Source of the DNA: Actinomycetota bacterium
Lineage (GTDB): Bacteria > Actinomycetota > CADDZG01 > WHSQ01
Assembly (NCBI GenBank): GCA_016649855.1
Contig: JAENWQ010000002.1
Location: 1 to 37,327 of the forward strand
DNA length: 37,327 nucleotides
Direction of reading: 5' to 3'
The position numbers and the translations under genes are program-made. Below are positions 1-9,527 of this stretch, piece after piece (within the stretch, counting starts at the first letter, position 1; each line of letters opens with the position of its first letter). A model generated the notes under the pieces. It did no database searches. It had not been told where the DNA came from and saw nothing but the letters and a program-made list of their open reading frames with translations.

Positions 1-136
1 AACAGGCGATGGCCTTCTCGAGGGCATCGAGGCTGCTCGCTCCCCCCGTGCCCAGGATCAACCGTGACGAGAACGTCTCCCCCGCTATCACCAGCGGGTC
101 GACTGGGCGAGACGCCAGACTACGCGGGTCGTCCAT
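1..136 (-). CDS. thiG: Thiazole synthase ThiG, N-terminal part (runs off window edge)
   Basis: Reverse translation from ATG at 136: [45 protein letters not shown], matches the ThiG N-terminus (F.SRL.LGTG); directly follows thiS. Confidence 0.9.
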   Translation of the reverse strand, partial: MDDPRSLASRPVDPLVIAGETFSSRLILGTGGASSLDALEKAIAC

Positions 137-138
137 GC

Positions 139-345
139 TCAACCTCCCTGCGAGGCGGTGAGGACCTCGACGCGATCCCCGTCGGAGAGCGAGGTGCGAG
201 GCCACTCCGAGCGGGCGACGACCTCACCGTTCAAAGCCGCCGCAACGCCCTTGCCCGAGGCATCTCCCCGGACGCCGGCAACCACGTCGGCGAGGCTCAC
301 CCCCGTCTCGAGCGCGCGGGTCGCACCGTTGACGACGATCTTCAT
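139..345 (-). CDS. thiS: Sulfur carrier protein ThiS
   Basis: 68 aa ubiquitin-like protein ending in GG (…[10 protein letters not shown]), MKIVVNG start; ATGA overlap with thiO. Confidence 0.93.
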   Translation of the reverse strand: MKIVVNGATRALETGVSLADVVAGVRGDASGKGVAAALNGEVVARSEWPRTSLSDGDRVEVLTASQGG

Positions 346-1478
346 ACCGCCTCCATCGACGCGGCCGCGAACCTCGTGGGGGTGAACGGAGCGATCGTCT
401 CGGATGTCTCACCGGTGGCAAGAAGGTGAGCTATCTCGTCGGCCGTTACCGGCGTCAGGAGGATGCCGTTGCGGTAGTGCCCGGAAGCGATCACCAAACC
501 CTCGAGCGCAGAGGATCCGAGAAGCGGCGCGTTGTCCGGGGAGCCCGGGCGGAATCCGACCACCAGCTCCAGTAGCTCCAACTCTCGCAACCCCGGGACC
601 AGCTCGTAGGCATCGCGCAGCAGCGTGTAGACGGCATCCGCCGTGATCGTGTCGTCGAAGTCCTTCTCCTCGACCGTGGCCCCGACGGCGATCCGACCGT
701 CGGTTCGAGGAACGATGTAGACGTCGAGCCCTCTGACGCTGCGGGTTACGAGCGGGGCGCCCTCCGAACCCTTGAGATAGAGGAGCTGACCTTTCACCGG
801 TCTTATCGGGGGCCGCGCGCGTTCCGGGATACCCGCGATCCGGCCGCTCCACGACCCGGCCGCAAGCACCACCGAGCCGGCATCGATCGCGGTCCCTCCC
901 TCGAGCCTCACCCCGGTAGCGCGCTCGGCGGAGGTGGTCACCTCGGCGACCACGCCTTCGATCAGCCGGGCGCCGGACCGTCTGCACGCGGCCTCGAGGG
1001 CCCCGACCAGAAGCCGGTTGTCGACGTGATGATCGCCCTCGACGAAGAAGGCGCCTCTGATGGAGGGAGCGAGTGCCGGCTCGATCGCGCGTGCCTCGCT
1101 GGGCTTCAGCTTGCGAACATCGAGCCCCAGTCGCTGTTGGAAGGCGAACAGATCACTTAGAGCGGCGAAGTCATCACCGTCGGGAGCGACGATCAACGTC
1201 CCCGACTGCCGGTACCCAACGTCTCTGCCCGAGGCGGCGGCAAGCTCCTCGGCGAATCGTGGGTACCTGCGCGACGACTCGAGGTTCAGCTCGAGGACCG
1301 CCTTCTCGCCGTAATGGACCTCGGCCACCGGTGCGAGCATGCCCCCAGCCGCCCACGAGGCCCCGTGGCCGAACCGCTCGTCGACGACCGCGACCTCGAG
1401 GCCACGTTGTCTGCTCCGCCACGCGATGGACAGTCCTATGGCTCCTCCACCGACGACTACAACATCGGGAGTGCTCAT
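342..1478 (-). CDS. thiO: Glycine oxidase ThiO (FAD-dependent)
   Basis: VVVVGGGAIGLSIAWR FAD-binding motif, DAO family, RNGILLTPVTA C-terminal motif; upstream of thiS/thiG. Confidence 0.92.
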   Translation of the reverse strand: MSTPDVVVVGGGAIGLSIAWRSRQRGLEVAVVDERFGHGASWAAGGMLAPVAEVHYGEKAVLELNLESSRRYPRFAEELAAASGRDVGYRQSGTLIVAPDGDDFAALSDLFAFQQRLGLDVRKLKPSEARAIEPALAPSIRGAFFVEGDHHVDNRLLVGALEAACRRSGARLIEGVVAEVTTSAERATGVRLEGGTAIDAGSVVLAAGSWSGRIAGIPERARPPIRPVKGQLLYLKGSEGAPLVTRSVRGLDVYIVPRTDGRIAVGATVEEKDFDDTITADAVYTLLRDAYELVPGLRELELLELVVGFRPGSPDNAPLLGSSALEGLVIASGHYRNGILLTPVTADEIAHLLATGETSETIAPFTPTRFAAASMEAV

Positions 1479-1484
1479 TCCTCG

Positions 1485-1572
1485 CCTCCCTCGCCCGCGT
1501 TACCGGACGGGTCAGGGGGTCGCGGGCAGCCTCAGCCCGCCTCTCAGCCCGGTCGCATCCGAGCTCCCCCGT
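1485..1572 (-). ncRNA. TPP riboswitch (THI element)
   Basis: Minus-strand RNA contains GGGGGAGCUC…GGGCUGAGAGG-CGGGCUGAGGCUGCCCG-CGACCCCCUGACCCGUCCGGUAACGCGGGCGAGGGA; matches conserved CUGAGA, the variable P3 hairpin, GACCC..UGA.CC and the GAGGGA closing strand; lies immediately 5' of thiO. Confidence 0.88.
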
Positions 1573-1631
1573 ATCTGTTTCGGGTACCTACGAGTATAGG
1601 GGCAGGCCGGCCCCATCGGGAAAGAAACGCC

Positions 1632-2684
1632 TCAGCCGAAGAAGACCTCGGCGGTCTCGTACAACGACGGATCGAGGGTCTTCAGGGTTCCGACCGCGTC
1701 GGAAAGCGTCACTCGGACGATGTCGGTGCCGCGCAGAGCAACCATCTTCCCGAAGTCACCGTCGTTCACCGCGTCGATCGCGGCGATCCCGAACCTCGTC
1801 GCCAGCACCCGGTCGAATGCCGTCGGCGTCCCACCCCGCTGGATGTGGCCGAGGATCGTCACCCTGGTCTCGTAACCCGTGCGCGCTTCGATCTCCTTCT
1901 CCAGCGTCACCCCAATGCCCCCGAGCCGCACGTGCCCGAACGCGTCTGTCTGCTCGGCCTGGATGATCTCGCCCCCTTCCTTCGGGGTTGCCCCTTCGGC
2001 GACCACGACGATCGAGAAGGCACGGCCCCGTTGGTGCCGCCGCCGGATGAGATTGCAGACCTCATCCAGATCGAAGGGCCGTTCGGGCACCAGGATCGCG
2101 TCGGCGCCCCCGGCGATCCCCGAGTACGTCGCGATCCAGCCCGCGTGACGTCCCATCACTTCCAGCACGAGAACCCTGTTGTGCGACTCCGCCGTGGTGT
2201 GGAGGCGATCGATCGCGTCGGTACAGATCTGCACCGCGGTGTTGAACCCGATGGTGAAGTCGGTGGCGTTGAGGTCGTTGTCGATCGTCTTCGGCACCCC
2301 CACGACGTGAACGCCCTCCGAATGAAGCTTCTCCGCGACGCCGAGGGTGTCCTCGCCCCCGATCGCGATGAGGGCATCGATGTTCGATGCGGCGAGGTTG
2401 TCCCGAACGCGCTCAAGACCGTTCTCCACCTTGAACGGATTGGTTCGAGACGAACCGAGGATGGTCCCGCCGCGGGGCAGCAGTCCCGAGGTGTCCTCGA
2501 TATCGAGCGAAATCGCGTCGTCCTCGAGAATGCCCTTCCACCCGTCGCGGTAGCCGACGATGACGTGACCGTAGTGGTTCACGCCCTTGCGGACGACCGC
2601 TCGGATCACCGCGTTGAGGCCGGGACAATCTCCGCCGCCGGTCAACATCCCAATCCTCATGCCGCCCCCTTCACTAGTTCCCAC
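1632..2684 (-). CDS. 6-phosphofructokinase, PPi-type signature
   Basis: MLTGGGDCPGLNAVIRAVV N-terminus, GGEDTLG and PKTIDNDL motifs, MGRHAGWIA; alternative start at 2660 (MRIGMLTGG). Confidence 0.9.
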   Translation of the reverse strand: MGTSEGGGMRIGMLTGGGDCPGLNAVIRAVVRKGVNHYGHVIVGYRDGWKGILEDDAISLDIEDTSGLLPRGGTILGSSRTNPFKVENGLERVRDNLAASNIDALIAIGGEDTLGVAEKLHSEGVHVVGVPKTIDNDLNATDFTIGFNTAVQICTDAIDRLHTTAESHNRVLVLEVMGRHAGWIATYSGIAGGADAILVPERPFDLDEVCNLIRRRHQRGRAFSIVVVAEGATPKEGGEIIQAEQTDAFGHVRLGGIGVTLEKEIEARTGYETRVTILGHIQRGGTPTAFDRVLATRFGIAAIDAVNDGDFGKMVALRGTDIVRVTLSDAVGTLKTLDPSLYETAEVFFG

Positions 2685-2811
2685 CCTCGTTCGTCCTCAG
2701 CGTCGTCGCCGGTGCACGACGCGGGGCCTGTTCTGTCTCTCGCCACGCTTCATACTCCCCCGCCTCGACCTTGGGCTCAATACAGGGGCCCATGATGACG
2801 AAACAACCTAT

Positions 2812-3819
2812 GTGAGTCGAGCTCCGCGCGCCCTCGGCGTCCTGGCAGCGATCACCGCCCTGGCCACGGCGGGCGTCTCGGCGCGTCCGGCGGCCGCCAC
2901 AGACATCGATTCCCTCAGAGCCCGGGCTCAAGCCGTCGCCGACGAGGTCAGCTCGCTCGAACATCGCCTCGCGGATCTCGAGTCCCGGCAGATCCGGCTG
3001 CAGGCGAAGATCGAAGACGCCGGAGCGGAGATCTCCTCCTACGAGTCCGATCGCGTGGCCGCGGAGTCCGCCTACCGGGAATCGATGGAGGAGTACGTTG
3101 CCGATGCGGTCGAGGTCTACAAGGCCGGCGACCCGTCGACGAACCTCGCCCTGGTCCTTTCCGCCCGGGACGTGAACGACATCGAGCTCTTTTCGAAGAT
3201 CACGACCGATTCGGCCGATCAGGCCCGGGCCTCACTGGCGCAGTCCCAGCAGCGTTTCGAGGACGCAAGCACCGCGCAGGACGAGATCGATCGCCGCAAA
3301 CAGGATCTCCTCGAAAAGCAGCAGGAGGTCGACGCGCTCACCGAAGAGATCCGGGCGAGTCTCGCCGACCGCCGGGATGCCCTCGGTGAGCTCCAGAAGA
3401 AGGTCGAGCGTCTCGAAGCGGCGGCGCGCGCCGCCGCGGTTGCCTCGAGCGTCAACCCGACCGGTGCATTCGCTGCCGCGCTGTCACCGACGGGACCCAC
3501 TTCGGAGATCCCCGAGGGACTCGCCGCCACGGGGGTCACGTTCGAGGGAACCGCTTCGTGGTACGGGCCCGGCTTTGAGGGCAACTACACGGCGAACGGG
3601 GACGTCTTCGACAGCTCTCTCTTCACGGCAGCCAGCAAAGTCCTCCCCCTCCCCTCCTACCTGTTCGTGACGCACGAGGGTCGGAGCGTGGTTGTTCTGG
3701 TCAACGACCGGGGTCCCTACGTCGGAGACCGGATCCTCGACCTCAGCCACGCCGCCGCCGAGGCGATCGGCATCTCGGGTCTCGGGTGGATCGAGGCAGA
3801 GATCCTCGTCCGTAGCTAA
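2812..3819 (+). CDS. Secreted coiled-coil protein with C-terminal RlpA-like double-psi beta-barrel domain
   Basis: GTG start, signal-like N-terminus, long coiled coil, then GTASWYGPGFEGNYTANGDVFD…VLVNDRGPYVGDRILDLSHAAAEAIG (RlpA family). Confidence 0.85.
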   Translation: MSRAPRALGVLAAITALATAGVSARPAAATDIDSLRARAQAVADEVSSLEHRLADLESRQIRLQAKIEDAGAEISSYESDRVAAESAYRESMEEYVADAVEVYKAGDPSTNLALVLSARDVNDIELFSKITTDSADQARASLAQSQQRFEDASTAQDEIDRRKQDLLEKQQEVDALTEEIRASLADRRDALGELQKKVERLEAAARAAAVASSVNPTGAFAAALSPTGPTSEIPEGLAATGVTFEGTASWYGPGFEGNYTANGDVFDSSLFTAASKVLPLPSYLFVTHEGRSVVVLVNDRGPYVGDRILDLSHAAAEAIGISGLGWIEAEILVRS

Positions 3820-4229
3820 AGGAATCGCTTGACGAGGGACACGACCATCCCCTTCTGGGTCACGTCGATGTCGACTTCGTCCATCAGCCCCCGCATGATG
3901 TTGAGCCCGTAGCCCCCCACCCGTTCCTCCGCCTGCTGCGCCGACAGATGGCTCAGGCCACTCGACGGATGCGCGGCCATCGACCACTCTTGACCGGCGA
4001 AATCCTGGACGAAGAACCTGGCTTCGGTCCCGTCGATGTTCCAGCTGATCTGTGGCATGGGACCGTCGTCGTCAACCCCGTGCAAGAGCGCGTTCGTGCA
4101 TGCCTCGGTCACGGCGACCAAACAGTCGAACAGAGCCGATGGTTCGACCCCGAGGCCGGTGAGTTCAGACCGTATCCGTCGCCGCACCCCGGACAGGCTA
4201 GCTTTGTCCGTGATCGGATGAGATCGCAC
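3816..4229 (-). CDS. ATP-binding anti-sigma-factor-type serine kinase (RsbW/SpoIIAB-like, HATPase_c_2)
   Basis: AVTEACTNALLHG (N box) and GGYGLNIMRGLMDEVD (G box). Confidence 0.82.
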   Translation of the reverse strand: MRSHPITDKASLSGVRRRIRSELTGLGVEPSALFDCLVAVTEACTNALLHGVDDDGPMPQISWNIDGTEARFFVQDFAGQEWSMAAHPSSGLSHLSAQQAEERVGGYGLNIMRGLMDEVDIDVTQKGMVVSLVKRFL

Positions 4230-4261
4230 ACGACCAGTATGGGGGCTGCCATGGAGGCGCG

Positions 4262-5759
4262 ATGCCAGAGTTGATCCTCTCGATCGATGCCGGCACCACG
4301 GGCATCACGGTGTTCGCGGTGAACCCCAGCGCGCGCGTGCAGGGCCGCGCCTACTCCGAGTTCACCCAGCACTATCCGAAGCCGGGGTGGGTGGAACACG
4401 ACGCCGGCGAGATATGGGACACGACGAGAGATGTCCTCGCCCGCGCCATCTCGGACGCGGGGACCAAGCCCGGCGACATCACCGCGATCGGTATCACCAA
4501 CCAGCGCGAGACGACCGTTCTGTGGGACCGGAAGACCGGCGAACCGGTTGCTCCCGCGATCGTCTGGCAGTGCCGGCGGAGCGCACCGATCTGCGAACGT
4601 TTACGAGGAGAAGGGCTTGAGGACGAACTCCGGGCCCGCACGGGACTCGTCCTCGACCCCTACTTCTCCGCGACGAAGCTCCTCTGGTACTTCGAGAACC
4701 TCGACGGAGTCCGGGCCCGGGCAGAGGCGGGCGACCTCGCGATGGGAACCATCGACTCGTGGCTGATCTGGAAGCTCACCGGGGGCGAGCGCCACGTCAC
4801 CGAGCACTCGAACGCCTCCCGCACGCTCCTGTACTCGCTCGAGGAGCAGAACTGGGACCCCTGGATCCTGGAGCGTCTGGGCATCCCGGCGTCACTTCTT
4901 CCGGAGATCCTCCCATCCAGCGGCCGGATGGGGGTCTGCCGCCGGGATCCTCGGCGGTGGGGTCCCCATCTCGGGAGCGGCGGGCGACCAGCAATCCGCG
5001 TTGTTCGGCCAGGCCTGTTTCGAGAAGGGCATGGCGAAGAACACCTACGGGACCGGTTCCTTCGTCCTCATGAACACCGGAACCGAGGTGCACCGATCCG
5101 AGCACGGGCTCCTGTCCACCGCCGCATGGGACGTGGGAGACGGGGTCCGCTACGCGCTCGAGGGCGCGATCTTCATCACCGGCGCAGCGATCGGGTGGCT
5201 GCGCGACGGGCTCGGGATCATCGCTCGGGCTTCGGAAACCGGTCCCATGGCGGCATCGGTCGACGACACCGGCGGCGCGTACCTCGTTCCTGCCTTCGTC
5301 GGATTGGGCGCTCCTCACTGGGATCCGTACGCGCGCGGCATCTTCGCCGGCATCACCCAGGGAACGGGTAGGGCGCACCTCGCCCGCGCGGTCGTGGAGG
5401 CGATGGCCTATCAGACCCGCGACGTCGTGGATGCGATGACGCTCGACGCCGGAACCCCGCTCAAGGAGCTGCGCGTCGACGGCGGAGCGAGCGTCATGGA
5501 CGTGCTGTGCCAGTTCCAGGCCGATCAGCTCGGCGTCGTGGTGCGACGACCGAAGGATCAGGAGACCACCGCGCTCGGCGCGGCCTATCTCGCCGGTCTG
5601 GCCGAGGGGGTGTGGGCGTCGCCGGGTGAGATCGGCGAAGGCTGGCAGGTGGGTGCGGAGTACGAACCCAAGATGTCCCGCGACGAAGCGGACTCTCTGC
5701 ATGATGGATGGAAGAAGGCCGTCGAGCTGTCGAAGGGCTGGGCGAACCGGGAGGCCTAG
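4262..5759 (+). pseudogene. glpK: Glycerol kinase, frame-disrupted near 4915-4940
   Basis: ORF 4262.. (SIDAGTTGITVF…SNASRTLL…LPEILPSSGRMG) continues in the +1 frame as SAAGILGGGVPISGAAGDQQSALFGQACFEKGMAKNTYGTGSF… to 5759; the switch coincides with a G5 run at 4930-4934. Confidence 0.85.
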
Positions 5760-5779
5760 CGAGCCCCTCAGGCTGTGGG

Positions 5780-6508
5780 TCAGCCGGCGAGGACCTCTTC
5801 GCTCAGGTCGATGTCGTCGATCAGCCGCACCGATTCGGGCATGGGGATGGTCGACTTCTTGGACGCGTACTCGTCGACATACTCCTGACCGGAGAGTTGC
5901 ATGATCTCGTAGACGATCTCATCGGTCACGCTGCGGAGAACGAAGCGGTCCTTCTCCTGACCGGCGTGACGAGAGAAATCGAGGGGCGTTCCGAAGTTCA
6001 CCCGCACCTTGATGCGCCCGGTGACGCGCGGGAATTTCCGGTTCTTGGGCTGAACGAGATCGGTTCCGACGTGTCCGACGGGCACGACCGGGACCCCGGC
6101 CTGGAGCGCCAGGCGCGCGACCCCCGTGCGGCCGCGGTGGAGTTTGCCGTCGGGCGACCTGGTGCCTTCCGGATAGATACCGAGGAGCTTCTGCTCTGAG
6201 AGAACCTCGAGGGCGATGTCGAGCGACTGCTGCGATTTCTTGCCCCCCTCACGCTCGCACGGGATCTGGCCCACCGAACGGAAGAACCACGCGGTCTTCC
6301 ACGACTTGAAGTAATCGGCCTTGGCCAGGTAGGTCATCTTCCGGCGCTTGATGACCAGGGGGATGAAGAACGAATCGAGGAACGAGAGGTGGTTGGCCGC
6401 GATGATGGCCGACCCCTTCGTAGGGACGTTCTCGAGCCCTGTGACCTCGACCTTGTAGATCAGGCGCATCAGAGGCTTAAGGAAGCCCTTGAACAGCCAG
6501 TACACCAT
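5780..6508 (-). CDS. 1-acyl-sn-glycerol-3-phosphate acyltransferase (PlsC family)
   Basis: NHLSFLD (HX4D) and YPEGTRSPDGKLHRGRTG motifs. Confidence 0.9.
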   Translation of the reverse strand: MVYWLFKGFLKPLMRLIYKVEVTGLENVPTKGSAIIAANHLSFLDSFFIPLVIKRRKMTYLAKADYFKSWKTAWFFRSVGQIPCEREGGKKSQQSLDIALEVLSEQKLLGIYPEGTRSPDGKLHRGRTGVARLALQAGVPVVPVGHVGTDLVQPKNRKFPRVTGRIKVRVNFGTPLDFSRHAGQEKDRFVLRSVTDEIVYEIMQLSGQEYVDEYASKKSTIPMPESVRLIDDIDLSEEVLAG

Positions 6509-6723
6509 GTCCCGTGGACCCTCTCGATAGATACGCCAGCGGTTGCTTACAACTCCGTCCCGGCCACTCCCCCGCAGCTATGTTAGGCAATCCAGCACGA
6601 TCGTGGAGCCGGACTCCCTGGTCAAGTTCCAGGCACCCCCTCTGACGGGCGCAACCCCCAGAGGTTACGGCACGAAACCCGAAAGCGACATAACCGCCCG
6701 CAATCACTCAAGAGGGAGGCCCC

Positions 6724-7488
6724 GTGAGCGAGCCGCAGGTCATCGAGGGAGCCGAGGCGTTCGCCGTAGGCGACGGTCCGGTCGGAGCGCTGCTGGTCCA
6801 CGGCTACACCGGCAGCCCGCAGGGCATGAGAGGCCTGGGCGACTATCTCGCGGGGCGGAACATCGCCGTCCGGGGGCCCCGGCTCCCGGGGCACGGGACG
6901 ACGTGGCAGGACCTCAACACCAGGACCAGGGACGAGTGGCGCCGGGCCGTGGCCGAAGGCTACGAGGCCATCGCCGCCGGGCGGGACGAAGTCTTCATCG
7001 TCGCCCTCTCCTTCGGGGCCGCTCTCTCGCTCGACTTCATCGCCCGGAACCCCGGCAAGGTGAAGGGCCTCGTTACGCTTGCAGGCTTGGTGGATACCAA
7101 TGACCCAAGACGGCACTTCGCTCCACTGATCAAACGTCTTACGAGTTCGATCGCCGGGGTCGCCAACGACATCGCCGATCCGAATGGCCACGAGATCGCC
7201 TACGACCGGCTCCCGACAGCCTCGACCCACGAGATGCTGAAGACCCTGACCGAGGTGAAGAGCGAACTCTCTCGGGTGGACTGCCCGGTCCTAGTGATGC
7301 ACGGACGGAACGATCACACGGTCAAGCCGTACAACGCCGAGATGATCATCGAGAAGGTCTCGTCGGTCGACAAGGAGCTCGTCTGGTGCGAGAACTCGTT
7401 CCACGTGATCACGCTGGACAGAGACCGAGACGATGTGTTCCGTCGAACCTACGAGTTCATCAAAGAGAGGTCGTCGCATGCCGTCTGA
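6724..7488 (+). CDS. Alpha/beta hydrolase (carboxylesterase/monoacylglycerol lipase-like)
   Basis: LLVHGYTGSPQGM, VALSFGAALSL (nucleophile elbow variant), VLVMHGRNDHTVK, NSFHVITLD; GAGGGAGG SD before GTG start. Confidence 0.87.
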   Translation: MSEPQVIEGAEAFAVGDGPVGALLVHGYTGSPQGMRGLGDYLAGRNIAVRGPRLPGHGTTWQDLNTRTRDEWRRAVAEGYEAIAAGRDEVFIVALSFGAALSLDFIARNPGKVKGLVTLAGLVDTNDPRRHFAPLIKRLTSSIAGVANDIADPNGHEIAYDRLPTASTHEMLKTLTEVKSELSRVDCPVLVMHGRNDHTVKPYNAEMIIEKVSSVDKELVWCENSFHVITLDRDRDDVFRRTYEFIKERSSHAV

Positions 7489-7506
7489 GAACATCGTCCT
7501 CGAGGG

Positions 7507-8841
7507 TTAGAGGCTGAGCCGCTCCTTGAGAACGTCGGCGAGGCTCGGGCTAGAGATCACCTTGAGGTCGTAGCTCGCCCGGTATGCAGGCTTCTCGAGG
7601 TCGACGATCTTGCGCAGGTCGATCGGCGTCGCGATCAGCACCGCGTCGGCATCCGAGGCGTTGATGGTTTGGGCGAGGTCCTTGCGCTGCTGCTCCGAAT
7701 AGCCCATCGCCGGGAGCAGCTCGCCGATGTGCGGGTACTTGGCGTAGACGTCCTTGATCGACCCTGCGGCCCACGGACGAGCGTCCACCAGCGACGCGGC
7801 GCCCGCACGCTTGGCCGCGACGACGCCGGCCCCGTAAGTCATCTCGCCGTGGGTCAAGGTCGGACCGTCCTCGACCACCAGGACGCGCTTGCCCTTCAGA
7901 TCGGCCCCGCCCTCGATCGTTACCGGGGACTCCGCTTCGATCACGACGGCCTCGTCGTTCAGCTCGGAGATCGTCTTCTTGAGGGCGGCGACATCCTCGG
8001 ACTTCGCCGAATCCATCTTGTTGATCACCACGACGTCGGCCATGCGCAGATTGACCTCGCCGGGGTGATAGCTCGTCTCGTGACCAACACGAAGGGGGTC
8101 GGTGACCGTGATGTGAACGTCGGGAACGTAGAAGGGGATGTCGTTGTTGCCGCCGTCCCACAGGATGACGTCGGCTTCCTTCTCGGCGCTGCGGAGGATC
8201 TCGCCGTAGTCGACCCCTGCGTACACGATCGACCCGCGATCGAGGTGCGGCTCGTACTCCTCACGCTCTTCGATCGTGCAGTCGTGCTTCTCGAGGTCGT
8301 CGTACGTCTCGAAACGCTGCACCGCCTGGGCGACGAGGTTTCCGTACGGCATCGGGTGGCGGATCACCGCGACCTGCTTGCCCGCGGCCTTCAGGATCTC
8401 GGCGACCGCTCTCGTCGTCTGGGACTTGCCAGCGCCGGTGCGCACCGCGCAGACGGCCACAACCGGTTTGTCCGAGGCGATCATCGTCGAGTTGCCACCG
8501 AGGAGCGAGAAGTCCGCCCCCGCCGCTATGGCGCGCGAGGCCAGGTGCATGACCGTGGCGTAACTGACGTCCGAGTAGGCGAACGTGACCTCGTCCGCGC
8601 CGGATTCCGCAATCAGATCCTCGAGGTCGTCTTCGATCCGGATCGGGATGCCACCCGGATACAGGCGGCCGGCCAGCTCCACGGGATACCTCCGTCCGTC
8701 GATCCCGGGGATCTGAGTGGCGGTGAAGGCGATCACCTCGGTCGCCTCGTCGTCCCGGTACCGGACGTTGAAATTGTGGAAATCCCGTCCTGCAGCGCCC
8801 AGGATGATGACTTTGCGTCTAGTGCCGTTGGAGTTCGTCAT
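7507..8841 (-). CDS. Cyclic 2,3-diphosphoglycerate synthetase-like P-loop GTPase family protein
   Basis: MTNSNGTRRKVIILGAAGRDFHNFNVRYRD…EVIAFTATQIPGIDGRRYP…LYPGGIPI, P-loop RTGAGKSQTTR; ORF track over-extends N-terminus to 9000. Confidence 0.8.
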   Translation of the reverse strand: MTNSNGTRRKVIILGAAGRDFHNFNVRYRDDEATEVIAFTATQIPGIDGRRYPVELAGRLYPGGIPIRIEDDLEDLIAESGADEVTFAYSDVSYATVMHLASRAIAAGADFSLLGGNSTMIASDKPVVAVCAVRTGAGKSQTTRAVAEILKAAGKQVAVIRHPMPYGNLVAQAVQRFETYDDLEKHDCTIEEREEYEPHLDRGSIVYAGVDYGEILRSAEKEADVILWDGGNNDIPFYVPDVHITVTDPLRVGHETSYHPGEVNLRMADVVVINKMDSAKSEDVAALKKTISELNDEAVVIEAESPVTIEGGADLKGKRVLVVEDGPTLTHGEMTYGAGVVAAKRAGAASLVDARPWAAGSIKDVYAKYPHIGELLPAMGYSEQQRKDLAQTINASDADAVLIATPIDLRKIVDLEKPAYRASYDLKVISSPSLADVLKERLSL

Positions 8842-8933
8842 GGAGCGCAGGCTACACGAGCGCCCGAAGACCGAGGAGGCCCTATATCGGGCTAGACAGA
8901 CCCAAGGTGGCTCCCGACAGTAAGCTAGCCGGC

Positions 8934-9527
8934 GTGAAGGAACGCAAGCTGACGAAGCGTGGCACGAGACGGCGCGAGCAGGTCCTGGAGGTCGGCGCAC
9001 GGCTTTTCGCCGAGCAGAGCTATCACGGAACCACCGTCGGTGATGTGTGCGATGCGCTCGGCGTCGGCAAGGGTGTCTTCTACTGGTACTTCGAGTCGAA
9101 GGAAGCCCTGTTCTCGGAACTGCTCGAAGGTTCCCTGTTGAGCCTGCGTCGCTATCAGGAAGATGCGATCGCCCTCGCCGGAGATCCCGTCGCCCGGATC
9201 GAACAAGGTATCCGCGCGTCGATCAAGTTCTTCGACGACAACCCCGAAGTGCTGTCGCTCATCCGGATCGCCGGCATGTACGAGGAGTTCCAATCGCTCG
9301 TGCAGCGCGGCCAGCAGATCGTGGTCGCCGACACCGCCGGACACATCAAAGAAGGCATGTCGGCCGGGCTCATACGTCCCGGCGATCCCGAGCTGATGGG
9401 ACACGGCATCCTCGGTGCGATCTTCCACTTCGTCGAGGTCTACATGGATGCGACCGAAGGCAACGACCGTCCTCAACTCGCCGACGAGGCCGCCGCGTTC
9501 TGCCTCAGAGGCCTACTGGAGAACTAG
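8934..9527 (+). CDS. TetR/AcrR-family transcriptional regulator
   Basis: RRREQVLEVGARLFAEQSYHGTTVGDVCDALGVGKGVFYWYFESKEALF HTH; GTG start. Confidence 0.9.
   Translation: MKERKLTKRGTRRREQVLEVGARLFAEQSYHGTTVGDVCDALGVGKGVFYWYFESKEALFSELLEGSLLSLRRYQEDAIALAGDPVARIEQGIRASIKFFDDNPEVLSLIRIAGMYEEFQSLVQRGQQIVVADTAGHIKEGMSAGLIRPGDPELMGHGILGAIFHFVEVYMDATEGNDRPQLADEAAAFCLRGLLEN

Noticed and set aside
1314-2795. 493-aa plus-strand ORF antisense to thiO/pfkA
   Set aside because: Spans two recognisable minus-strand genes and the riboswitch; no family motifs; typical antisense open frame in high-GC DNA
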